This document shows positions 34,349-43,083 of a DNA stretch of 64,000 nucleotides, in pieces. Every line of letters begins with the position of its first letter. Position 1 is the first letter of the stretch. This stretch comes from CAZBME01 sp964645835 (lineage in GTDB: Bacteria > Desulfobacterota > Syntrophia > Syntrophales > UBA8958): contig CAZYDG010000080.1 of assembly GCA_964645835.1 (NCBI GenBank), positions 23,114-87,113 on the forward strand, given 5' to 3'. The notes under the pieces were generated by a model that had not been told where the DNA came from, searched no databases, and saw only the letters and a program-made list of their open reading frames with translations. A program made the translations under genes and the position numbers.

Positions 34349-35560
34349 TCAATCGACGCGGATGACGGCGGCATCTCCCTGGGCCAAGCCTCCGCAGATG
34401 CCGCAGGCACCGATGCCTCCGCCACGCCGCCGCAGTTCGTAGACCATGGTCAGAAGGATCCGTGCGCCGCTGGCGCCGACGGGATGCCCCATGGCAATGG
34501 CGCCGCCATTGGGGTTGGTCTTTGCCGCCACTGTCTCCCATCGGTTCTCATAGATATCTGCCAGGAGTTTTGTCGAGACAAGGGGCACAGCAGCAAATGC
34601 CTCATTTATTTCAACTACATCCACTTGATCGAGAGTTAAATGGGCCTTTGCCAGCGCACGTTGAATAGCTAAGCCGGGCACCTCCGCCATCCGTCGGGGC
34701 GCCTTGGCTATGCTGGCCATGGATATAATTGTTGCCAGGGGTTTGGCGCCAAGGGCTTTTGCTTGAGATCTTGTCATGACGATTACTGCCGATGCTCCGG
34801 CATCGAGACCGGGGGCGTTTCCCGCTGTAACGGTGGGACTTCCATAAACGGTTTTCAGCTTTGCCAATCCATCCAGCGTTGTATCGGCCTTGGGAAAATC
34901 ATCGGCGGCAAATATCTTGGCTGGTCCTCGTTTCTGTGGAATCTCCACCGGCACGATTTCATCGGCGAACTTGCCTGCCGCTTTCGCAGTTTGATATTTA
35001 CGTTGGGAATCGAGCGCCCATCCGTCTTGCATCTCCCTGGTAATCCCGTATTCAAGGGCCACCTCCCCGGCATCGGCAGCGAGTATACCGAAACCGTTGT
35101 ACTGGATGGGATTCAAGTGGTCGACCATGGCCAGAGGCGTAAGTCCGCGCCCCCATCGGTGGCCATTTATCACCACCGGAGTATTGCTCATATTCTCCGC
35201 CCCAACGGCCATGCAGGTCTTCGCCTCGCCGAGACGAATCGCCCGGTAGGCGAGCTGCACACAGACGAGAGATGAGCAACAGGCGCGATCCACCGTGAGC
35301 GAGATCAGATCTTCCGGCAGGCCGGCTTTCAGGAGGGCTTGACGCCCGATGACATTATAATTGAGTGCAGCTTCGGACTGGATGCACATGCCGTAGTAGA
35401 GTTCGTCCAGATCGGCACCTTTAAGCCCCGCCTGGCCGAGGCATGCCTTGATGGCGGCAATGCCGAGTTCCATGCTGTGCATTTCGCGCAGATCGCCACC
35501 AAATCGGGAAAACGGCGTTCTCACACCGCTGACAATAACGATTTCATCTTTCTTATCCAT
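34349..35560 (-). CDS. Thiolase (acetyl-CoA C-acetyltransferase)
   Basis: 403 residues from the second ATG (35560), which has better spacing to GAGATGG than ATG 35569. The nucleophile cysteine is in DRACCSSL (about 91), with the conserved NEAFAAV, GGAIAMGHPVGASGAR and CGICGGLAQG. It would cleave acetoacetyl-CoA to two acetyl-CoA in the degradative direction. Operon position between SDR and acyl-CoA dehydrogenase fits crotonyl-CoA oxidation. Confidence 0.92.
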   Translation of the reverse strand: MDKKDEIVIVSGVRTPFSRFGGDLREMHSMELGIAAIKACLGQAGLKGADLDELYYGMCIQSEAALNYNVIGRQALLKAGLPEDLISLTVDRACCSSLVCVQLAYRAIRLGEAKTCMAVGAENMSNTPVVINGHRWGRGLTPLAMVDHLNPIQYNGFGILAADAGEVALEYGITREMQDGWALDSQRKYQTAKAAGKFADEIVPVEIPQKRGPAKIFAADDFPKADTTLDGLAKLKTVYGSPTVTAGNAPGLDAGASAVIVMTRSQAKALGAKPLATIISMASIAKAPRRMAEVPGLAIQRALAKAHLTLDQVDVVEINEAFAAVPLVSTKLLADIYENRWETVAAKTNPNGGAIAMGHPVGASGARILLTMVYELRRRGGGIGACGICGGLAQGDAAVIRVD

Positions 35561-35650
35561 TGATACCATCTCTTTCTACTATAATATAAATTTTATACTA
35601 ATATCTTAATATATGGCGATGACACACCGGTCGTTCGGATTAAGATTTCC

Positions 35651-36418
35651 TCACCAGATTGTATAGCCGCCGTCGATTGTCAGTACGGCGCCTGTCATAT
35701 AGCCGGAAGCTTCCGAGGCGAGAAACATGGCCGCCCCAACTATTTCTTCGGGCTTCCCCAAGCGCTTGAGGGGGATTTTAAACCGGAGAAATTTCTTATG
35801 GGTCTCATCTTCCTGCTGTTGCCGTGTCATTTCCGTTTCAAAGAAGCCTGGTGCAATGCAGTTGACATTAATGCCGAATGGCGCCCATTCAAGTGCCAGA
35901 GCTCGCGTCATCTGAGCAATGCCTGCCTTGGTGACGCAGTATGGCATCGTGACGTTTGCTGCCATGGTCCCCAGGATTGATCCGATATTGATAATCTTGC
36001 CGCTATGACGCTCAACCATGCCCGCGCCCACAGCCTTGGAGAGGAGAAAGGCAGACTTCAGGTTTGTATCGATCACATCTTCCCAATCCTCAACAGTCGT
36101 ATCGAGGGCATACTTCATCGGAGCGATGCCGGCGTTGTTGATTAGAATATCCACTCGGCCGTATATGGAGAGGACCTTCTGTACCATTGCGTCAATGCTT
36201 TCGGGGCTCTTGACATCAGTGGAGACGGCAATCGCCTTACCGCCCTTCTGAGTGATGTCATTCGCCGTTTCTTCAATCAGCGCCTTTGACCGGCTTGTCA
36301 CCACGACCTTTGCGCCGCCCTCTCCGAGAGCCAGAGCCATCTCTCGGCCAAGCCCCTTGCTGCCGCCCGTCACGATGGCCACCTTGTCCGATGTCTTGAA
36401 TCTTTCGAGATAATCCAT
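35651..36418 (-). CDS. Short-chain dehydrogenase/reductase
   Basis: 255 residues from ATG 36418. SDR landmarks: TGGSKGLG (cofactor glycine motif), NNAG, catalytic serine in IGSILG, and Y-x-x-x-K as YCVTK. C-terminal DGGYTIW is typical. The likely substrate is a short-chain hydroxyacyl-CoA or 4-hydroxybutyrate/succinate semialdehyde. It is the promoter-proximal gene, 46 bases after the sigma-54 promoter. Confidence 0.88.
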   Translation of the reverse strand: MDYLERFKTSDKVAIVTGGSKGLGREMALALGEGGAKVVVTSRSKALIEETANDITQKGGKAIAVSTDVKSPESIDAMVQKVLSIYGRVDILINNAGIAPMKYALDTTVEDWEDVIDTNLKSAFLLSKAVGAGMVERHSGKIINIGSILGTMAANVTMPYCVTKAGIAQMTRALALEWAPFGINVNCIAPGFFETEMTRQQQEDETHKKFLRFKIPLKRLGKPEEIVGAAMFLASEASGYMTGAVLTIDGGYTIW

Positions 36419-36463
36419 AACTTGCCCGGCAATTATCCTTTCCTTCGATTTGCCGTTCAATAT

Positions 36464-36479
36464 TGCACTGCTTGTGCCA
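36464..36479 (-). promoter_or_regulatory. Sigma-54 (-24/-12) promoter of the 4-hydroxybutyrate operon
   Basis: On the minus strand TGGCACAAGCAGTGCA has GG and GC spaced exactly as in the sigma-54 consensus (TGGCAC-N5-TTGCA, one mismatch in the -12 block). It lies 46 bases before the SDR start and directs transcription into the operon. Confidence 0.85.
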
Positions 36480-36576
36480 ACACGCACGACGAGCAGGCCA
36501 TGCCATATAAATCGTTGAATATATTTTAAAATTATTAAAGCTTGCATTTAGATTCAATCTGTGATGTTTCAATAAC

Positions 36577-36616
36577 TGTCCCATAGCGGGACGGTATCGT
36601 GTCCCGATACGGAACA
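36577..36616. promoter_or_regulatory. Paired palindromes, probable activator-binding (UAS) sites
   Basis: Two adjacent palindromes, TGTCCCATAGCGGGAC (36577-36592) and TGTCCCGATACGGAACA (36600-36616), start 23 bases apart. They sit about 100-140 bases upstream of the sigma-54 promoter and just before the activator gene. This is the normal enhancer position, and the sites could also serve autoregulation. Confidence 0.75.
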
Positions 36617-36637
36617 TAATAGAGGAGATATTTAGCC

Positions 36638-38662
36638 ATGACGACACCAGGCATTCCTGTTACTGCTACACCTGCCTTTGCCGGGCCGGAATCCCTAATG
36701 CTCAACTATGATGATAAATTTCAGAAAACTCTAAGAGAATGGGATAGATACATAAAAGGAGACCTGGAGATTGACACCCTTGTCATTCCCTATGAGATTC
36801 TTGAATCGTGGCGCCGATGCAGAGCTTATGGTGTAAATCCGCGGCGTGCTAAGATCGGCCAGGCGCTATCGGAGGCTGAATTAGCGGATATCCTGGACGA
36901 TAACGAGGAATTGATCAGTATCAGCCTCCCTTTCATGACGCATCTCTACCGCTTTGTGGAGGGTTCGGGATTCATTGTCGCGCTTTTCAACCATGAAGGA
37001 TATCTCCTGGAAATTATGGGCGATGCACTTGATGTATCCCATGTCCGAACGGGGAATTTCGTTCCCGGTGCTTCCTGGTGCGAGGAGAGGGCGGGAACAA
37101 ACGGTATCGGTACACAGCTCAAGGTGCGAAAGCCTCTCCAGATTTTCGGATGCCAGCACTTTTGCCGCAATTTTCATAAAGAGACGGCATCGAGCGCGCC
37201 CATCTTCAGCCCCGGGGGCGAGTTTCTCGGCGGTCTAGTCCTTACCGGACGCTATTTGCGGGCAACCCCTCACACTCTGGGTATGACGGTCGCCGCAGCG
37301 GTGGCAATTGAAAATGAACTGCGCATCAATAAAGCTCTGGCCGAGGTCCAGATTGCAAGCAGCTACCAGAAGACGGTAATTTCCTCCATTCCCGAGGCCC
37401 TGATCGCCATCGACAACGTCGGATGCATCTCCCTCATAAACGACAATGCTCTGAAGATGTTCTCCCTGTCACGGCAGGAAGTCACTGGCCGTCCGATTCG
37501 TGAGGTGTTCGGTGCGGGAAATGACAATTTCTTCCGCAAGCTCGAAAACAACCTTACGCTGACGGACTCGGAAGTACATATCGCGACGGTGAACGGCGCT
37601 AACGACTACACGCTGACCTTGAATCCAATCCTGTCCCAAAATGGAACGGTAATTGGCAGGATATTGATTCTAAACGAATATCGGCGAGCAAAGACCCTTG
37701 TTGCCAAAATGATCGGTGCCAAAGCGAATTTTCGTTTTGAGGATATCCATGGCGTCGATCACGGCTTCATGGAAACGGTGAAGCATGCGCGCCTTGCTTC
37801 CCGGACGAGCTCGAATGTTTTGCTCCTTGGAGAGAGCGGAACAGGGAAGGACATCTTCGCCCAGGCGATCCATAATGCCAGTAATCGACGGAACGGTCCC
37901 TATATCGCCATCAACTGCGCAGCCATTCCACGGGACTTGATTACCTCCGAACTTTTCGGCCATACGGAGGGCGCCTTTACCGGTGCCCGCCGGGGCGGCA
38001 GCCAAGGCAAATTCGAGCTTGCGGATGGCGGGACGATCTTTCTCGACGAGATCGCCGAGACTCCCCTGGAGTTGCAAGCCGTGCTTCTCAGGGTTATCGA
38101 GGACAAATCGATTGTCCGTATTGGGGGAACGCACGTCCGCCCCGTCGATGTGCGGATCATCGCTGCCACAAACAAGGATCTTCTGGAAGCGGTCCGGAAG
38201 GGAAGTTTCCGACACGATCTCTATTACCGCGCCAATGTCCTTACCATCCGCATCGCTTCCCTGCGTGACAGAAAGGATGATATCCCCCTCCTTGTAGATG
38301 CCTTCATCAAGAAGGTTTCCAGAACCCTGGGAAAGAAGATCGAAGACATCGATGAAAAGGTGATCGAGGCTTTTATGAACTATTCCTGGCCCGGAAATGT
38401 ACGGGAACTACAGAATATCATCGAGAGAATGATGAATTTTGCCACAGGCAACAAGCTCACGGCAGATCTTATTCCCGAGGAGCTTATCCAACCGCCGCGC
38501 CTTTTTACTGTAGGTGATACTTTTGAGTCGGCGCGGGACATGGAATACCGTATGATCAAGAAGATGCTCGTCCTCAATATTCCGAAGATGGATATGGCAA
38601 AGAAGCTGAAAATCTCCCGAAGCTCGCTTTACCGTAAACTGGAGAAGTATGGGCTGCTGTGA
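36638..38662 (+). CDS. Sigma-54-dependent activator with GAF and PAS sensors (AcoR-like)
   Basis: 674 residues. The N-terminal region (about 50-215) resembles the GAF-type effector domain of AcoR/FhlA-class regulators (ESWRRCRAYGVNP, GTNGIGT). A PAS domain follows (about 240-350). The AAA+ domain has GESGTGKD, an intact GAFTGA loop, FLDEIAET and SWPGNVREL. A Fis-type HTH closes it (MAKKLKISRSSLYRKLEKYG). RBS GAGGAG. It is divergent from the 4-hydroxybutyrate operon and is the obvious activator of its -24/-12 promoter, probably sensing a small molecule in the GAF domain. Confidence 0.93.
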   Translation: MTTPGIPVTATPAFAGPESLMLNYDDKFQKTLREWDRYIKGDLEIDTLVIPYEILESWRRCRAYGVNPRRAKIGQALSEAELADILDDNEELISISLPFMTHLYRFVEGSGFIVALFNHEGYLLEIMGDALDVSHVRTGNFVPGASWCEERAGTNGIGTQLKVRKPLQIFGCQHFCRNFHKETASSAPIFSPGGEFLGGLVLTGRYLRATPHTLGMTVAAAVAIENELRINKALAEVQIASSYQKTVISSIPEALIAIDNVGCISLINDNALKMFSLSRQEVTGRPIREVFGAGNDNFFRKLENNLTLTDSEVHIATVNGANDYTLTLNPILSQNGTVIGRILILNEYRRAKTLVAKMIGAKANFRFEDIHGVDHGFMETVKHARLASRTSSNVLLLGESGTGKDIFAQAIHNASNRRNGPYIAINCAAIPRDLITSELFGHTEGAFTGARRGGSQGKFELADGGTIFLDEIAETPLELQAVLLRVIEDKSIVRIGGTHVRPVDVRIIAATNKDLLEAVRKGSFRHDLYYRANVLTIRIASLRDRKDDIPLLVDAFIKKVSRTLGKKIEDIDEKVIEAFMNYSWPGNVRELQNIIERMMNFATGNKLTADLIPEELIQPPRLFTVGDTFESARDMEYRMIKKMLVLNIPKMDMAKKLKISRSSLYRKLEKYGLL

Positions 38663-38866
38663 CGGATGAACGGAGAAGGGCCGGATTATCGCAGAAGACA
38701 TAGAAAGACGCCTTACCGATCCGTGCAGAGATTCCTGCCATCAGTGTAAATACGTTGTTAAAACATAAGTTGATAAAAAAGTTGACGGGGCCGGTGTTTT
38801 TTTGCAAGGTATGCTTGGTTTTGCTTCGATATGGGTTAGACAATCATCACGATTTTAAGGAATCAC

Positions 38867-40387
38867 ATGAATCCCGAGTATCTCCTGGATATTGCCTATA
38901 CGAAACATTTCTACGAGAACCTGAATCCCTGGCTGATCAATTATGTCTGTGCCATCAACGGGTTTGCGCCCCATCACCTAAATGACGAGTTCACCTATTG
39001 TGAACTGGGATGCGGAAACGGTGTCAGTCTCAATATCCTGGCTGCGGCCAACCCCAAGGGCCGCTTCTACGGCCTGGACTTCAATCCCGAGCACATGGCC
39101 AACGCCCGCCAGGTTATGGAGGAGGGAGGCCTTGCCAATGTTACGCTTCTGGAACATAATTTTTCCGATCTCCCAAACCTGACACTGCCCGATTTCGATT
39201 TTATCACTCTCCATGGCGTTTTCTCCTGGATCAGCCCGGAGATGAGGAACAGGATTACTACCTTCATAGCCCGTAAGCTAAAACAAGGCGGCAAGGTCAT
39301 GGTGAGCTACAACACACCCCAGGGCTGGGCCGTTGTCTCGCCTATGCGGGATTTTCTTCGAAGTTTTATCGAAGACGGCAGAGGTGGCGATTTGATGGAG
39401 AAGGCCAGAAGGGGCCTGGAAGAGCTCTGTTTTCTCCGGGATGCCAAAGCGGCCTTTTTCCAGATGAATCCTATGGCGGGTATGGTGCTCGATTCTTACC
39501 TCCGCTTCGATCTTCGCTACATCGTTCATGAATTTCTCACGCCCCACTGGCAGCCCCTCAACTTCAGCGAGGTCCTGGGCAGTATGACGTGCGCTGGTCT
39601 GAATTATGCCGGATCTTATCCCGTCGCCCTCAATTACGGGCAGATCACCATTCCCGATACCCTCCATGAATATTTCCAGGGCATAAAAAACCGGACCGTC
39701 TTCGAGATGCGCAAGGATTTAGTGCGCATGACCCTTTTCCGCAGCGATATGTTTTGCCGGGAGACGGCCAAACAGCCGGATACTTACCTGGATAAATTCC
39801 GTGGTATGGTCTTCGGGACGGTCCTGCGGACAAAGGACTTCAAGTTTAAAATCGATGTACCCGGATGTAACACCATCAACATGCAGTCTCCTGTATTCGA
39901 GATTCTGGCGAGGCTGATGGGGGGCAATGCGATGACCATGGACGCCATCCTCGCAGCTCCAGATCTCAAGCCATATTCACCGGAAGAAATCACGTCCGCC
40001 ATCGAATGGCTTGTCTCGACGGATCAAATCAAGCCCTATGCCCGACCCGCACCGAACCTTGAGGGGAACGGCGGGTTCGACATGTCGCGTTTCAATAAGT
40101 CTCTGCTCCAGCGAGAGCTATCCAGGAGCCAACATCTCGCCCTTGCCTCCTGGACAGTCGGCAGCGGCATCCCCATTACCTCTAAGGATGGCCTGGCTCT
40201 ACTGGCCCTGGCGGAGGCAGGCAGTGGGGAGAAGGCAGAGGAATGGGCCGGTCTTTGGAGTGTTCACCACAATCTGGCAGGTCAGAGCGGCGGCAATGCC
40301 CTGCCTTTGGCCACAGTTATAAAGAATGCGGCCTCCCAACCGGCTTATCTGTCCGCTCTGGGACTGGGTGAGGCGCCAGAAGAATAA
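38867..40387 (+). CDS. SAM methyltransferase with methyltransferase-regulatory domain, T6SS-linked
   Basis: 506 residues. SAM-binding motif I is CELGCGNGVSLNIL (about 45-58), followed by GRFYGLDFNPEHM. A central methyltransferase-regulatory-type region (about 200-300) and a long C-terminal extension without recognised motifs follow. No signal peptide. It starts a compact plus-strand set with vgrG 26 bases downstream. In T6SS payload loci this family could modify the tip or act as an accessory or effector; which one is not shown. Confidence 0.8.
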   Translation: MNPEYLLDIAYTKHFYENLNPWLINYVCAINGFAPHHLNDEFTYCELGCGNGVSLNILAAANPKGRFYGLDFNPEHMANARQVMEEGGLANVTLLEHNFSDLPNLTLPDFDFITLHGVFSWISPEMRNRITTFIARKLKQGGKVMVSYNTPQGWAVVSPMRDFLRSFIEDGRGGDLMEKARRGLEELCFLRDAKAAFFQMNPMAGMVLDSYLRFDLRYIVHEFLTPHWQPLNFSEVLGSMTCAGLNYAGSYPVALNYGQITIPDTLHEYFQGIKNRTVFEMRKDLVRMTLFRSDMFCRETAKQPDTYLDKFRGMVFGTVLRTKDFKFKIDVPGCNTINMQSPVFEILARLMGGNAMTMDAILAAPDLKPYSPEEITSAIEWLVSTDQIKPYARPAPNLEGNGGFDMSRFNKSLLQRELSRSQHLALASWTVGSGIPITSKDGLALLALAEAGSGEKAEEWAGLWSVHHNLAGQSGGNALPLATVIKNAASQPAYLSALGLGEAPEE

Positions 40388-40413
40388 AACCGGACAATAA
40401 AAAAGGAGCTCTT

Positions 40414-43080
40414 ATGGCAGACTTCAGCAGTGAAGCGTTTCATGGAAAGAGATTCACCTTCAAAGGAGCATCTTTTCCGGACAGCAAATTTGCCGTGGTC
40501 AGCTTCCGAGGCTATGAAGCCATCTCCAGGCTCTACCGTTTCGAAATCGATCTTGCAACGGATGATTCCGATATCGATGGTATGATCAATAAACCTGCCG
40601 ATTTTGCCATCCGTGGTGACGGTGGACGCGGCAAGATTGTCCACTATCGGGGAATCATAACGGACTTCGAGCAATCGCGCCGCGTAAATGATCTTGTTCT
40701 TTACCGTGCCGTCCTGATGCCGCGTTTATTCACCCTTACGGGAAGCCGGTTTTCCGAGGTATACCTGGACGAGAAGACGGTACCCGAAATCATTACCCAA
40801 GCCATGAAGAACTGTGGCCTGACCACAAACGATTTCCAGATGAATCTCCTGTCCAGCAGCTACCGCGGCCGGTCCTACGTCTGCCAATACGATGAAACCT
40901 GTTTCGACTTTGTGTCCCGTCTGATGGAACGAGAGGGGATCTACTATTATTTCCAGCAGAACGACGAACAGGAACAGGCGGTTATGACGGATGACCGTAA
41001 CACTCATTCAGCGGCCCATGAGGTGTTTCGCTATGGGGAAAAGGGCGAGAAGGAGGGGAATTTATCCGAGACCGACATCCATACCCTGGTCATGAAACAG
41101 AAGACCATCCCGGCCCGTCTGGTCCTTAAGGACTATAATTACCGCAAAGCCACCTTGGACCTGACCGTTACGGAGGAAGTAAGTGCAAGCGGTATGGGTG
41201 AAATCATGCTCTACGGGGAGAACTACCGAACCCCCGAAGAGGGCAAGGCTCTTGCCAAGGTCCGCGCCCAGGAACAGCTCTGCCGGGAAAAGATCTTCGT
41301 GGGGGAAAGTTCCGCCATCGGTTTGGTCGCCGGATATTTCATCACCCTTGAACACCACTACCGCCAGTCCTTCAACGGGGATTACCTCGTAACGGAGGTG
41401 CGTCATGAGGGAGCCCAGGCCTGGGCCTTTCTGGCGGGATTCGATCTTGGACATGGACGGGAGAACCAGGAATACTACTATAACACCTTCACTCTCATTC
41501 CGGCTTCACAACAATTCCGCCCGGAGCGGCTGACGCCAAAGCCGAGGATCAGCGGCACCATGAACGCTCATATCGATGCCGAAGGGGAAGGTCAATATGC
41601 TGAATTGGATGATTTCGGCCGCTACAAGGTCAAACTGCCATTCGACAAAACCGATAAACCCGACGGCAAGGCTTCCGCGTGGCTCCGCATGGCAACTCCC
41701 TATGCGGGAACGGACCACGGCATGCACTTTCCTCTCCTGAAAGGGACGGAAGTGCTCCTCACCTTTATTGATGGCGATCCCGACCTGCCGGTTATTGCCT
41801 CCGCCGTGCCCAGCTCCACGGCCCAGAGCCTGGTCACGAGCGAAAACATGAAAAAGAACGTCATCAAGACCGCCGGAGGCAATCAAATCGTCATGGGGGA
41901 TGACAAATCGTCACAGCATATCACCCTCTGGTCGCCCTTCCACCATAGCGGCATTGTCATTGGCTCGACGGAAAAGAACGGTGGGGGAAGCCTTGACCTG
42001 GTGACAAAAGGCAACCAGAATTCCTTCACTTTGGGGATGAACAATACAATGACCGTAGGCGCAAAAAATACCGCCACCGCCGGCACCCAGTTCAATACGA
42101 ATGTCGGGATCATAGCGAATCTGAACTTAACCCAGAACTCGTCATTCAACATCACCGATACGATCACATATAATGTGGGGGATACGTATACTCTCGGTGG
42201 CGGGAAATCATATAACATAAAACCAAAGGCCAGCTTTGGCGCCTTCGAGGAAGTGACTTTTGCCGCCGGGGTGTCGGCTGTAGACAACGCCATATATAAA
42301 GCGACAGGCGGGGCGCTGGCACTGTCAATGATCGCGGCGGCAGTCGGTGTAGCCAGTTCCCTGTCCATGGGGCTCGTTAGTTTTGATGACGACGATAAAA
42401 AGAGAGTCAAGGGTCAGGAAGGAATTCCCATCGCTGCGACGATTCTAGGTTTCAGTCTTTCACTGGCTGCGGCTCTTAAATGTGAGGAAATTATAAAGAA
42501 TCAAGCCACAATATATGACGACTCCATTAAAGACGGCCATATCGGCGGAGTCGTCAAAATTAATAAAGGCGGCGTGCAGGTCCATTCCTTCGGCACAAAC
42601 CTGACCTTTGATGATGCGACAATAGTCCTTCAGGCGCCTGGCTCAGCGACAGCCACGGCATACTCCAAAATGGAATTGGCTCAGGCGTCATTGAACATGG
42701 CGGTTAAGAACACCACGAGTAAAGAGTCCGGCTCAATCGATGTGCTATCTACTGCAATAACCATAGGATGCGAAGACAAAACCAATAATAAATCAAGCAT
42801 GCTTGTGTTTGATAATGAATCAATAACAGCCAGGGCTTGGACGGTAGATTTGCAGAATGCCACTCGGCTTTATGTGGACAAAGATACAGTCTCAATAGAT
42901 GGGCCCACGGCAACGGGCGCATCCATCGCAGTCAAGAATAAATTGATCGTGCTGAAGGGAAGTGCCAATGCGGGCGTCAATGTCACCGATACCGAGGTCC
43001 TCATAAAAGGACTAACGGCAACATTCAAAGCAGCAGACAACAGCATTACCATCAACAGTGGCGGCATCAATTTGAATTAA
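40414..43080 (+). CDS. vgrG: Type VI secretion tip protein VgrG with unusual C-terminal extension
   Basis: 888 residues. The gp27-like base (about 1-370; YEAISRLYRFEIDL, YVCQYDETCFDFVSRLMEREG) and gp5-like OB fold (about 390-470; DFGRYKVKLPF, GTDHGMHFPLLKGTEVLLTF) identify VgrG. From about 480 a beta-rich spike-like region follows. It is interrupted at about 625-690 by a hydrophobic helical pair (ALSMIAAAVGVASSLSMGLV and AATILGFSLSLAAAL), then by further regular beta repeats to the end. The spike would pierce target cells, and the hydrophobic insert may be a membrane-active or docking element (inference). RBS AAGGAG. Confidence 0.9.
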   Translation: MADFSSEAFHGKRFTFKGASFPDSKFAVVSFRGYEAISRLYRFEIDLATDDSDIDGMINKPADFAIRGDGGRGKIVHYRGIITDFEQSRRVNDLVLYRAVLMPRLFTLTGSRFSEVYLDEKTVPEIITQAMKNCGLTTNDFQMNLLSSSYRGRSYVCQYDETCFDFVSRLMEREGIYYYFQQNDEQEQAVMTDDRNTHSAAHEVFRYGEKGEKEGNLSETDIHTLVMKQKTIPARLVLKDYNYRKATLDLTVTEEVSASGMGEIMLYGENYRTPEEGKALAKVRAQEQLCREKIFVGESSAIGLVAGYFITLEHHYRQSFNGDYLVTEVRHEGAQAWAFLAGFDLGHGRENQEYYYNTFTLIPASQQFRPERLTPKPRISGTMNAHIDAEGEGQYAELDDFGRYKVKLPFDKTDKPDGKASAWLRMATPYAGTDHGMHFPLLKGTEVLLTFIDGDPDLPVIASAVPSSTAQSLVTSENMKKNVIKTAGGNQIVMGDDKSSQHITLWSPFHHSGIVIGSTEKNGGGSLDLVTKGNQNSFTLGMNNTMTVGAKNTATAGTQFNTNVGIIANLNLTQNSSFNITDTITYNVGDTYTLGGGKSYNIKPKASFGAFEEVTFAAGVSAVDNAIYKATGGALALSMIAAAVGVASSLSMGLVSFDDDDKKRVKGQEGIPIAATILGFSLSLAAALKCEEIIKNQATIYDDSIKDGHIGGVVKINKGGVQVHSFGTNLTFDDATIVLQAPGSATATAYSKMELAQASLNMAVKNTTSKESGSIDVLSTAITIGCEDKTNNKSSMLVFDNESITARAWTVDLQNATRLYVDKDTVSIDGPTATGASIAVKNKLIVLKGSANAGVNVTDTEVLIKGLTATFKAADNSITINSGGINLN

Positions 43081-43083
43081 GTT

